Below are positions 1 to 6,057 of a stretch of DNA of 6,057 nt, piece after piece. The DNA lies in the NCBI GenBank assembly GCA_030428585.1, contig JAUIDL010000044.1, forward strand, positions 1-6,057. Direction: 5' to 3'. Position 1 is the first letter of the stretch. Every line of letters begins with the position of its first letter. This DNA is from a bacterium. GTDB lineage: Bacteria > Patescibacteriota > Saccharimonadia > Saccharimonadales > Saccharimonadaceae. The position numbers and the translations under genes are program-made. The notes beneath the pieces were generated by a model. That model worked only from the letters and a program-made list of their open reading frames with translations, did not search any database and was not told where the DNA came from.

Positions 1-1
1 C

Positions 2-499
2 ACCTATACCGTCCCCAGCTACTACGTGGTACCGAGCACCACCAACTTCACCACCGAACCAACCGACCCCAGCACCTCGACCGACGGTACTGGCCAATAC
101 GGCTATCTCTACAACTGGTGTGGTGCCATGGGTGGCCAAGCCACTGCCGCTTGTCTCAACGCCACCACCCCAACTCCCGACCCAGACGTCTCTATCTGTC
201 CGGCTGGCTGGCGGTTGCCAAGGGGCGATAGTAGTAGCGGTGAGTATCGAGATCTGAATGATGCTATAAATAACGGGGCAACGAATACTGACCTTGGCTT
301 GCGAGCGAATTGGCTTGCTCAGTGGGGTGGCTATTGGCCTGGGGGGTTTGCTTCCCAAGATAGCGAAGGCGTGTACTGGGCAGGTGGGAGCTTTGGGGCC
401 AACCAAGCATATAATTTTGAAATCAACGAGTGGTCTGTATATGATATCAGTACTCGCAACAAGACAGAGGCCTCAGCAGTACGGTGTATCGCGAATTAG
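2..499 (+). CDS. FISUMP-domain surface protein, probably type IV prepilin-like (C-terminal part only)
   Basis: Partial gene: the frame is open from base 2 and ends at TAG 497-499, giving 165 visible residues; the N-terminus lies outside the window. The frame is read through from the edge because the homology to the gene at 1768 starts at the first visible codon (TYTV.SYY). Motifs typical of the Fibrobacter succinogenes major paralogous (FISUMP, Fib_succ_major) domain are visible: YGYLYNWCGAMGG, CPAGWRLP at codons 197-220, and a closing AVRC at the C-terminus. The complete paralogue carries a class III prepilin signal, so this protein probably does too, but that is inference. After WRLP the sequence diverges strongly from the paralogue, and GC falls from about 62% to about 50% by hand count. 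The usual FISUMP YWSST motif reads YWAGGS here. The likely location is the cell surface; its ligand or role is unknown. Confidence 0.85.
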   Translation, partial: TYTVPSYYVVPSTTNFTTEPTDPSTSTDGTGQYGYLYNWCGAMGGQATAACLNATTPTPDPDVSICPAGWRLPRGDSSSGEYRDLNDAINNGATNTDLGLRANWLAQWGGYWPGGFASQDSEGVYWAGGSFGANQAYNFEINEWSVYDISTRNKTEASAVRCIAN

Positions 500-502
500 G
501 GC

Positions 503-531
503 TATACACTGTCACTGCGCTATGGTAGAAT
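503..531 (+). promoter_or_regulatory. Possible nusA promoter
   Basis: A possible -35 box TATACA (503-508, 4 of 6 to consensus) and a -10 box TAGAAT (526-531) are separated by 17 bp. A TG dinucleotide one base before the -10 box makes it an extended -10. Transcription would start near 538, giving a nusA leader of about 54 nt. A second A/T-rich candidate, TATAGT at 535-540, has no convincing -35 box. The call rests on consensus matching only. Confidence 0.4.
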
Positions 532-544
532 TATTATAGTACAT

Positions 545-569
545 TTCCGGCCGGCAGGTCGGAATTTTT
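545..569 (+). terminator. Rho-independent terminator-like hairpin before nusA
   Basis: TTCCGGCC (545-552) pairs with GGTCGGAA (557-564), including one G-T wobble, around a GGCA loop. Five T follow at once (565-569). The simplest reading is the terminator of the FISUMP gene ending at 499. Because it lies downstream of the candidate promoter at 503-531 and only 22 bases before the nusA start, it could instead work as an attenuator in the nusA leader. Confidence 0.65.
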
Positions 570-591
570 AGTCCAAGAAAGGATACTAAAG

Positions 592-1725
592 ATGGAAGAA
601 ATGAATCTAAAACAATTGACCCTTGCTGTGCGCACTATCGCCGAAGAGAAAAATTTGCCCGAAGACACTGTCGTCTCTGTTATCGAACAAGCGATTGCCG
701 CTGCGTGGCGTCGTGACAATGGTGAGCGTGATCAAGAAGTTCGCAGTGAATTAAACCTCGTTGACGGAACTGCTCAGGTGTTTGTCGCCCGTGAAGTCGT
801 CGAAGTTGTGGGTAGTGATGCTCACGAAATTAGCCTCGAAGATGCGAAAAAAGTCAAAAAAGATGCGCAAATTGGCGACATCCTCGAAGACCAATACGAA
901 GTCGAGTCATTCGGCCGCGTGGCTGCCCAAACAGCCAAGCAAGTCGTCTTGCAGCGCCTTCGTGAAGCCGAACGTGAAGTCGTGCTGGGTGAGTTTGAAG
1001 ACAAGATCGGTACCGTCGTCACCGGAACCGTCCAACGGGTTGAACCACGGGTTATCCGCGTGGAAGTCGGCAAAGCAAACGGTATCATCCCTCAAAGTGA
1101 ACAGATTCAGGGTGAATATTACAGTGTCGGGAGCCGTCTGAAGGTTTTCATTAAAGACATTGAGCGCGAAAATCGTGGTCCACAACTGATTTTGAGTCGT
1201 GGTAACGAAGCTTTTATCGAATACTTGTTCCGCCAAGAAGTACCTGAACTCGAAACCGGTGCGGTCGAAATCAAAGCCATCGCTCGTGAAGCTGGTCGCC
1301 GCACCAAACTTGCCGTCGCAAGTACCGTGCCGGGTGTTGATCCAGTCGGAACGTTCGTCGGTGGTCACGGTACTCGTGTTCAGGCGGTGATGAACGAAAT
1401 CGGTGACCAGGAGAAGATTGACATCGTCACCTTTGATGAAAACGCTGAAGACTTCATCAAAAACGCCCTGAGCCCAGCCGAAGTCGCTAAGGTTGAGATT
1501 GATGAGAAAGAGAAGCGTGTCAAAGTGTTTGTGAACGAAGACCAGCAATCAATTGCCATTGGTCGTGGTGGGCAGAACGTCCGTCTCGCAAGCCGTTTGA
1601 CCGGCTACGAGATTGATATCGAACAGCAAGCCGCTGCAGCTGAAAAGCCTGCCGAGAAGACTCCTCGTAAGAACATCGAGGATAGTCTGTTTGACGCTAT
1701 CTCTGAGTCGTCTGACGAATCGTAA
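592..1725 (+). CDS. nusA: Transcription termination/antitermination factor NusA
   Basis: NusA binds RNA polymerase near the RNA exit channel and modulates pausing, intrinsic termination and antitermination in the cytoplasm. The 377-residue product shows the family order. The N-terminal RNAP-binding domain spans about 4-130 and contains GRVAAQTAKQVVLQRLREAE at 108-127. An S1 domain covers about 137-203. KH1 covers about 225-290, with EIKAIAREAG and DPVGTFVGGHGTRVQA. KH2 covers about 295-345, with the strongly conserved AIGRGGQNVRLASRLTG. It ends in a short Ala/Glu/Ser-rich acidic tail and lacks the C-terminal acidic repeats of the 495-residue E. coli protein, as in many bacteria. The ATG at 592 is chosen because AAGGA (579-583) sits 8 bases upstream. 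The ATG at 601 (MNLKQ, closer to typical NusA starts) is a weaker option, with its purine stretch too close. No rimP or infB is adjacent; FISUMP genes lie on both sides. Confidence 0.97.
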   Translation: MEEMNLKQLTLAVRTIAEEKNLPEDTVVSVIEQAIAAAWRRDNGERDQEVRSELNLVDGTAQVFVAREVVEVVGSDAHEISLEDAKKVKKDAQIGDILEDQYEVESFGRVAAQTAKQVVLQRLREAEREVVLGEFEDKIGTVVTGTVQRVEPRVIRVEVGKANGIIPQSEQIQGEYYSVGSRLKVFIKDIERENRGPQLILSRGNEAFIEYLFRQEVPELETGAVEIKAIAREAGRRTKLAVASTVPGVDPVGTFVGGHGTRVQAVMNEIGDQEKIDIVTFDENAEDFIKNALSPAEVAKVEIDEKEKRVKVFVNEDQQSIAIGRGGQNVRLASRLTGYEIDIEQQAAAAEKPAEKTPRKNIEDSLFDAISESSDES

Positions 1726-1728
1726 ACC

Positions 1729-1757
1729 TTTTCAATACTCAAGACTTTAGCTATACT
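1729..1757 (+). promoter_or_regulatory. Promoter of the prepilin-FISUMP gene, giving a very short leader
   Basis: The -35 box TTTTCA (1729-1734, 4 of 6 to consensus) is followed after 17 bp by the -10 box TATACT (1752-1757). The start codon at 1768 lies only 10 bases beyond the -10 box, so transcription should begin about 3-5 nt before the ATG. The same hexamer TATACT is the -10 box before clpC. No terminator hairpin separates nusA from this gene, so read-through from nusA is also possible. Confidence 0.5.
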
Positions 1758-1767
1758 GAACACAGTT

Positions 1768-2889
1768 ATGCTAGATCGCCATCGCAATAGTCCAGGCTTC
1801 ACTATCGTCGAACTCCTCATCGTCATCGTGGTGATTGCGATTCTGGCGGCGATCACGATCGTCGCGTACAATGGCATCTCTGACCGCGCACGTGACGTAG
1901 TTCTTCAATCGGAGACGTCGTCGTTCGCGAAGGTAATCGAAAGCGATAAGGTGGTGACCGGTACGTACCCGGCCTCAGCTTCCGCAGCGAACGGTGGACG
2001 GGGACTCAACTCGGGGAGTGGTAGCACCGTCGGTTACAACGTGGACGGCGGCGGTACGGCTTTCTGTGTGCAGGTCTCAGCATCGGGAAACTCGTACTTC
2101 GCAACTCAGACCAGTCTCGTCCCAACGGAAGGTGTTTGCGCGGGTGTCGTCGGCCTCGCCAGCGTCGGCGGAGGCACGCTCATGCAGACGATTACCGATG
2201 CCAACTGTCCGACGTCCCGTACCCGCGCCGCCGATGCTCGAGATGGTCGCACCTACTGGGTGCAGCAACTCGCTGATGGCAAGTGCTGGATGCTGACCAA
2301 TCTTGCCTACGCCGGTGGCGGCTCGAACACGTACGGCGACGCGAAGACGCTCGTGAACGGAACGGGCGGCTCACCGACCTACACCGTCGCGAGTTACTAC
2401 GCCCCAACTGACGCGAATCCGACGACCGAGCCGACCGACCCATCGACGTCTACTGATGGTGGCGTGACGAACCCGCAGTACGGCTACCTCTACAACTGGT
2501 GCGGGGCCATGGGCGGCCAGGCAACGGCTGCCTGCGCCAACGCCACCACTCCGGCACCTGACCCGAACGTCTCGGTGTGTCCGGCGGGATGGCGGCTGCC
2601 GACGGGAGATGTTGGAAGTGAGTTTGATGACCTCAATACAGCCGTGAACGGAGGAAATACCAATACTGATGCTGGCTTACGGACAGGATGGCTTGGGCAA
2701 AGAGGTGGCACCTGGTATAGCGGATTTGGCGCCAATACTGTGGGGGAATATTGGTCGTCTACCCAATACTCTTCAGGCAATGCACATGACCTCTACTTTG
2801 ATAGTGGTTTGGTTCTCTTCGACTTTGCCGAATTCAAGAGATCAGGCTTGGCTGTGCGTTGTGTAACGGCTGCTATTCAGGATCTCTAG
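1768..2889 (+). CDS. Type IV prepilin-like protein with C-terminal FISUMP domain
   Basis: The 373-residue protein starts with a short basic leader ending in Gly10, followed by FTIVELLIVIVVIAILAA. This is a class III (type IV prepilin) signal: cleavage after Gly10, Phe at mature +1, Glu at mature +5 (E15), and a hydrophobic helix to about residue 34. A prepilin peptidase (PilD-type) would process it and a type IV pilus or pseudopilus machine would assemble it; neither is in the window. Residues 35-135 are a Gly/Ser-rich pilin-like body. The FISUMP region follows from about 138 to 366: DARDGRTYWVQQLADGKCWMLTNL at 157-179, YGYLYNWCGAMGG at 238-250, CPAGWRLP at 271-278, EYWSSTQ at 327-333 and LAVRC at 361-365. 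Eight cysteines are present, suggesting disulfides outside the cell. It is paralogous to the gene at 2-499 over the whole visible length of that gene. The start has no Shine-Dalgarno sequence but does have a close promoter. GC drops from about 67% to about 50% after residue 281. The surface ligand or role is unknown. Confidence 0.92.
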   Translation: MLDRHRNSPGFTIVELLIVIVVIAILAAITIVAYNGISDRARDVVLQSETSSFAKVIESDKVVTGTYPASASAANGGRGLNSGSGSTVGYNVDGGGTAFCVQVSASGNSYFATQTSLVPTEGVCAGVVGLASVGGGTLMQTITDANCPTSRTRAADARDGRTYWVQQLADGKCWMLTNLAYAGGGSNTYGDAKTLVNGTGGSPTYTVASYYAPTDANPTTEPTDPSTSTDGGVTNPQYGYLYNWCGAMGGQATAACANATTPAPDPNVSVCPAGWRLPTGDVGSEFDDLNTAVNGGNTNTDAGLRTGWLGQRGGTWYSGFGANTVGEYWSSTQYSSGNAHDLYFDSGLVLFDFAEFKRSGLAVRCVTAAIQDL

Positions 2890-2939
2890 TTAGCCGCAAC
2901 TCAACCGCGACGGATGCGCCGTCAGCTGGAAGGGAGAAT

Positions 2940-2974
2940 GATTAGCACTCAATTGACTCGAGTGCTAATTTTTT
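2940..2974 (+). terminator. Terminator-like reading of the CIRCE hairpin
   Basis: In RNA the CIRCE arms extend to a 10-bp stem (2941-2950 with 2960-2969), plus a G-T pair at 2940/2970, around a 9-base loop. A run of six T (2969-2974) adjoins the stem. It could therefore end transcripts arriving from the prepilin gene, whose stop is 50 bases upstream. The stem is only moderately GC-rich and the loop is large, so termination may be weak. No better terminator is seen in the gap. Confidence 0.4.
2942..2968. promoter_or_regulatory. CIRCE operator (HrcA binding site)
   Basis: TTAGCACTC (2942-2950), nine bases, then GAGTGCTAA (2960-2968) is an exact match to the CIRCE consensus TTAGCACTC-N9-GAGTGCTAA. 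The HrcA repressor binds CIRCE and controls heat-shock genes. The element encloses the -35 box of the clpC promoter, so bound HrcA would block RNA polymerase directly. hrcA itself is not in the window. Confidence 0.97.
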
Positions 2975-2982
2975 GCTATACT
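2953..2982 (+). promoter_or_regulatory. clpC promoter
   Basis: The -35 box TTGACT (2953-2958, 5 of 6) lies almost wholly in the CIRCE spacer. The -10 box TATACT (2977-2982) follows after 18 bp and carries an extended-10 TG at 2974-2975. Transcription should start near 2989, leaving a leader of about 63 nt. This looks like a strong vegetative-sigma promoter held down by a repressor. Confidence 0.8.
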
Positions 2983-2997
2983 TGGTATAGAACCAAG
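2981..2997. repeat. Short inverted repeat at the clpC transcription start
   Basis: CTTGGT (2981-2986) and ACCAAG (2992-2997) form a perfect 6-bp inverted repeat around five bases. It overlaps the end of the -10 box and the predicted start site, so it could be a second operator; only part of it would be transcribed. It may also be chance. Confidence 0.35.
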
Positions 2998-3031
2998 CAA
3001 AATAACAGTTTGCGCTTGCGCTTCGTATAGT

Positions 3032-3036
3032 GGAGG
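3032..3036 (+). promoter_or_regulatory. Candidate ribosome binding site of clpC
   Basis: GGAGG is a strong Shine-Dalgarno core, but 15 bases separate it from the ATG at 3052, longer than the usual 5-10. No ATG, GTG or TTG lies in frame between the two, and the protein N-terminus at 3052 fits the ClpC family, so the start is kept. Confidence 0.55.
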
Positions 3037-3051
3037 ATAGATAATAAGAAT

Positions 3052-5526
3052 ATGTCAGATGATTTCGCAGAATTCATTACGCACTTGACCGAGAATGCTC
3101 GGACAAGCCTACATCATGCGACACTGATTGCTCAGGGGTACGGCAGTCCTTATATTGGGACGGAGCATCTATTATTGGGAGTGATGGCGCAAGGAGCCTC
3201 TGTGGGCGCGAAGATATTGGCTGACGCCGGCGTCACGCTTGACCGCGCACAGACGGCACTAAATATGGAGCCGGTGGTGACCAGCGTCGGTGGCATTACG
3301 ACCAAGAGTCTCAGCGAGACAGCAAAGTTGACGCTCAAAATGAGCTGGGATGTCGCACAGGAATTCCATCAGGAATATCTAGGGACTGAACATATTCTGT
3401 ATAGTATTTTGTCACAAAAGAACGCGCGGGCGACCGTGCTGCTGCGCGATATGGACGTGAATATTCCAGAAGTTATCGCTGAACTTGAGGAATACTTGGA
3501 TCGTCAAGGCGACGCCTATTCTAATATTGAAATTGAAACACCTGAAAAGAAACGACCAGCAAAGCGTGGTGCCTTAGGCACATTTGGGACTGATCTGACT
3601 GCAAAAGCCTTGAATGGCCAGCTTGATCCAGTCGTTGGTCGTGATGAGCAACAAGAACGAATTATTACGATTCTGAGCCGCCGCACCAAGAATAACCCGG
3701 TTTTGATTGGTGAACCTGGTGTTGGGAAAACGGCGATTGTCGAAGGGCTGGCCCAGCGGATTGCGACGGAAGATGTCCCAGAACACTTACTGGATAAGCG
3801 TATCATTCAGCTCGATTTAGCCGGGATGATTGCCGGTACGAAATATAGGGGTGAATTTGAAGAGCGTCTGAAGAAAGTCGTCAACGAACTGCAAGAGCAA
3901 AAGAACGTCATCGTCTTCATTGATGAGCTCCATCTGCTCGTAGGGGCAGGTGCTGCCGAAGGTGCGCTGGACGCAGCGAATATGCTCAAACCAGCACTGG
4001 CACGCGGCGAACTGCGCCTGATTGGTGCGACAACGCTCGATGAATACCGCAAACATATCGAAAAGGACACAGCGCTCGAACGTCGTCTGCAATCGATTAT
4101 GGTGCCAGAGCCGAAACTCCGCGATACGATCGCGATTCTGAAAGGCCTCCGGAGTTACTACGAAAAACATCACGGCGTCAGTATCTCTGATGAAGTCATT
4201 GAGGACTCTGTCTATATGGCTGACCGTTACATCAGCGACCGGTTTATGCCAGACAAAGCGATTGATGTGATTGATGAAGCGGCTGCTCGTGTCCGCGTCA
4301 AAACTGGCCATAAGCCAAGCCGCCTACGTGACTACATGAAACAGCTTAAAAACCTGAACGAGAAGATGGAAGAAGCGGTCAGCGCCGAAGACTATGAACG
4401 TGCTGCTCTGTATAAAACGCGCATTAGTCAGTTGAGTCAGAAGCTCGATGAGGCACGTTCGGAGTATGAGAAGAAAACACCTGTCACCTTGACCGGCGAT
4501 GATATCGCCCATGCGATTGCTGTCATGACTGGCATTCCTGTCAAGCGCGTGCAGAAATCAGAAGCCAAGCTGTTGCAAAATCTCGAGAAACATCTGCAAA
4601 AGTTTGTCGTTGGTCAACCAGAAGCGATTGAAAAAGTCGCCCGAGCGATTCGTCGCAGTCGGAGTGGGGTTGCTAGTAGTAATCGGCCGATTGGTTCATT
4701 TGTCTTTATGGGTCCGACCGGAGTTGGAAAAACTCAATTAGCTAAAGTATTGGCTCGGGAAGTGTTCGGTAGCGAGGACTCGTTAATAAAAATCGATATG
4801 AGCGAATTCCGTGAGCGCCACAACACCAGCCGACTACTGGGAGCGCCAGCGGGGTATGTTGGCTATGAAGACGGCGGGCAATTAACCGATAAGATTCGTC
4901 GACAGCCCTACAGCGTCGTCTTGTTTGATGAAATTGAGAAAGCAAATTCCGAAGTATTTAATTTGTTACTGCAATTATTAGAAGACGGCAAGCTAACGGA
5001 TGCGAAGGGTCGTTCGGTCAACTTCTCGAACGCGATTGTTATTCTGACCAGTAACCTTGGTGCAGAAGCGATGATGAAAGAGTCATCCCTCGGTTTTACG
5101 GCCGTGTCACGGACCGATCAGAAGCAGCTTGACGACATGCACGACAAGAATGCAGCAACCGCCAAAGAAGCGCTGACGAAGCTGATGCGACCTGAGTTGG
5201 TGAATCGTTTCGACTCAATTATTACCTTCCGTGCACTGACCCGCAAGGAAGTAGGAGGCATTTTCGACACACTCCTATCAGAGCTACAAGAACGCCTGGT
5301 TCGAAAGGGTATTCACCTCGTCGTCAAAGCATCGGCAAAGAAACTGATCATCAACGAAGGCTTTGACGAAAAGTATGGCGCGCGACCGCTACGACGAGCG
5401 ATGCAAGACTTGCTGGAGCATCAGATTGCTGAAGGTATTTTGACTGGCGAATATGATAAAGGAACAGTGCTCGTGGCGACTAGCGCCAAAGGAAAGGTTA
5501 TCTTGGATGTACAACACGAAGCCTAG
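3052..5526 (+). CDS. clpC: ATP-dependent Clp protease unfoldase subunit ClpC
   Basis: ClpC is a cytoplasmic hexameric AAA+ unfoldase that feeds substrates to ClpP and is a heat-shock quality-control protein. The product has 824 residues, against about 810 in Bacillus subtilis. Domains in order: two Clp-N repeats (about 5-150) with YIGTEH at 34-39 and YLGTEH at 109-114; AAA-1 with Walker A GEPGVGKT (220-227), pore-loop KYRG (264-267), Walker B VFIDE (288-292) and arginine-finger ERR (343-345); a middle domain with a UVR motif (about 427-462), which marks ClpC rather than ClpA or ClpB; AAA-2 with Walker A GPTGVGKT (554-561), pore loop GYVGY (601-605), Walker B VVLFDE (622-627) and sensor-2 GARPLRR (776-782). 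LGF at 680-682 fits the ClpP-docking loop. All key catalytic residues are present. CIRCE implies HrcA control. The downstream gene overlaps its last 20 bases. clpP and mcsA/mcsB are not in the window. Confidence 0.97.
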   Translation: MSDDFAEFITHLTENARTSLHHATLIAQGYGSPYIGTEHLLLGVMAQGASVGAKILADAGVTLDRAQTALNMEPVVTSVGGITTKSLSETAKLTLKMSWDVAQEFHQEYLGTEHILYSILSQKNARATVLLRDMDVNIPEVIAELEEYLDRQGDAYSNIEIETPEKKRPAKRGALGTFGTDLTAKALNGQLDPVVGRDEQQERIITILSRRTKNNPVLIGEPGVGKTAIVEGLAQRIATEDVPEHLLDKRIIQLDLAGMIAGTKYRGEFEERLKKVVNELQEQKNVIVFIDELHLLVGAGAAEGALDAANMLKPALARGELRLIGATTLDEYRKHIEKDTALERRLQSIMVPEPKLRDTIAILKGLRSYYEKHHGVSISDEVIEDSVYMADRYISDRFMPDKAIDVIDEAAARVRVKTGHKPSRLRDYMKQLKNLNEKMEEAVSAEDYERAALYKTRISQLSQKLDEARSEYEKKTPVTLTGDDIAHAIAVMTGIPVKRVQKSEAKLLQNLEKHLQKFVVGQPEAIEKVARAIRRSRSGVASSNRPIGSFVFMGPTGVGKTQLAKVLAREVFGSEDSLIKIDMSEFRERHNTSRLLGAPAGYVGYEDGGQLTDKIRRQPYSVVLFDEIEKANSEVFNLLLQLLEDGKLTDAKGRSVNFSNAIVILTSNLGAEAMMKESSLGFTAVSRTDQKQLDDMHDKNAATAKEALTKLMRPELVNRFDSIITFRALTRKEVGGIFDTLLSELQERLVRKGIHLVVKASAKKLIINEGFDEKYGARPLRRAMQDLLEHQIAEGILTGEYDKGTVLVATSAKGKVILDVQHEA
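5493..5497 (+). promoter_or_regulatory. Ribosome binding site inside the end of clpC
   Basis: AAAGG, in a purine stretch at 5491-5497, lies 9 bases before the ATG at 5507. It supports that start for the downstream membrane protein and suggests translational coupling with clpC. Confidence 0.6.
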
Positions 5527-6057
5527 AGGTAGTACCCTCGGGTCGGTTATCGCAACTATTGTATCAATTGGTATCCTTGTCACGGCTGGATGGGTATTTT
5601 TGAATCGTCAGTATGTCGCCGACGTCGCGGCGTATTGGATGTATGAGCCAACCACCGACGTAAAGACTATCGAAGAGAGTATTGATCTAACTCGTGACGG
5701 GCAATTTTATTTCTACGCCTCACATCCAGAACTTGCGGATGCAGACAGTTTTAATAACAATTGCCCCCGTGCCGAGGCATCAAGCCCAATCTTAGGTTGC
5801 TATAACAATAATCGTATTTTTATTTACGATATCGATAATGGTGAACTGGCTGGTATCGAAGAAGTCACCGCGGCACACGAAATGCTGCACGCGGTCTGGA
5901 ACCGCCTGTCTGAACAGGAGCAGCAAGAAATTGGCGGGAAACTGCAGGCCGTGTACGACCAGAAAGCTGACCAGGCTCTGGTTGAGCGTATGGAGTACTA
6001 TGAGCGTAATGAACCAGGTGAGCTGTTGAACGAACTTCACTCGATCTTGCCGACAGA
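5507..6057 (+). CDS. Membrane-anchored putative zinc metalloprotease (HExxH), N-terminal part
   Basis: This frame is open from ATG 5507 to the right edge (183 full codons) and has no stop. The start overlaps the end of clpC by 20 bases and has a good ribosome binding site; the next in-frame ATG would remove the membrane anchor. Residues 1-10 are short and basic, and about 11-32 form one hydrophobic helix (signal anchor), so the rest probably lies outside the cytoplasm. Two cysteines (86 and 98) could form a disulfide there. HEMLH at 124-128, preceded by EEVTAA, matches the HExxH zinc-binding motif with its catalytic Glu. E172 and E176, 44-48 residues later in a conserved-looking ELLNELHSIL segment, are candidates for a third, gluzincin-like ligand. 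I recall similar proteins in Saccharibacteria but cannot name the family. Substrate and true activity are unknown. Its position implies co-expression with clpC under CIRCE. Confidence 0.75.
   Translation, partial: MYNTKPRGSTLGSVIATIVSIGILVTAGWVFLNRQYVADVAAYWMYEPTTDVKTIEESIDLTRDGQFYFYASHPELADADSFNNNCPRAEASSPILGCYNNNRIFIYDIDNGELAGIEEVTAAHEMLHAVWNRLSEQEQQEIGGKLQAVYDQKADQALVERMEYYERNEPGELLNELHSILPT

Noticed and set aside
230..496. Diversity-generating retroelement variable region in the FISUMP tails
   Set aside because: The C-terminal placement and fold type fit, but no reverse transcriptase or template repeat is in the window. The tails differ by indels and by all bases rather than by adenine-only changes. 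A genome-wide search for a matching template repeat would decide.
294..539. 81-residue open frame overlapping the end of the first FISUMP gene
   Set aside because: It is out of frame with a protein that shows clear homology through its stop at 499, and it has no ribosome binding site or known motif.
582..587. GATACT as an alternative -10 box for a leaderless nusA
   Set aside because: No -35 box lies at the right distance, and the overlapping AAGGA is a well-placed ribosome binding site.
907..1548. 213-residue open frame on the - strand
   Set aside because: It lies wholly inside nusA, antisense to a clearly conserved protein, and shows no recognisable motif or start signal.
2909..2923. GACGG-N5-CCGTC hairpin after the prepilin gene
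   Set aside because: The stem is only 5 bp and is not followed by a T run, so it is not supported as a terminator; the CIRCE hairpin downstream is the better candidate.
3010..3023. Two tandem TTGCGC hexamers in the clpC leader
   Set aside because: Two copies of a six-base unit are too few to separate from chance, and no array continues on either side.
3817..4311. 164-residue open frame on the - strand
   Set aside because: It is antisense to the first AAA+ module of clpC and is explained by the codon pattern of that gene.
1..6057. Recoded TGA (code 25, as in Gracilibacteria/Absconditabacteria)
   Set aside because: All conserved genes read through fully with the standard code, and none needs TGA as an amino acid.

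Overview
The window looks like bacterial chromosome from a Candidate Phyla Radiation (Patescibacteria) organism, most likely Saccharibacteria-like. This is an inference from gene content and style: type IV prepilin-like proteins fused to a FISUMP (Fib_succ_major) domain, a short NusA without C-terminal repeats, a very short 5' leader on one gene, and a ClpC followed by a membrane-anchored HExxH protein. All supported genes lie on the + strand. The standard code fits: stops used are TAG, TAA and TAG, TAG, and no in-frame TGA has to be read as an amino acid.

Layout. 2-499 is the 3' end of a FISUMP-domain surface protein. 500-591 is a short gap with a possible promoter and a good terminator-like hairpin. 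592-1725 is nusA. 1726-1767 is a 42-bp gap holding a promoter whose -10 box almost touches the next start codon. 1768-2889 is a complete prepilin-like FISUMP protein, paralogous to the first gene. 2890-3051 is a regulatory gap with a perfect CIRCE operator (HrcA binding site) wrapped around the -35 box of the clpC promoter; the same inverted repeat is followed by six T and could also end transcription of the pilin gene. 3052-5526 is clpC. From 5507, overlapping the end of clpC, a membrane-anchored protein with an HEMLH zinc-protease motif runs off the right edge.

How it fits together. Two surface or pilus-type FISUMP proteins flank the transcription factor nusA, which is not in its usual rimP-nusA-infB setting here. 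The second half is a heat-shock type proteolysis unit: HrcA/CIRCE-controlled ClpC unfoldase (expected partner ClpP, not in the window), translationally coupled to a putative extracytoplasmic metalloprotease. The most unusual signal is the pair of FISUMP proteins. They share a near-identical core despite many synonymous changes. Right after the same WRLP motif, both switch to a divergent tail of clearly lower GC, which suggests a conserved scaffold with a diversified or exchanged C-terminal recognition part.
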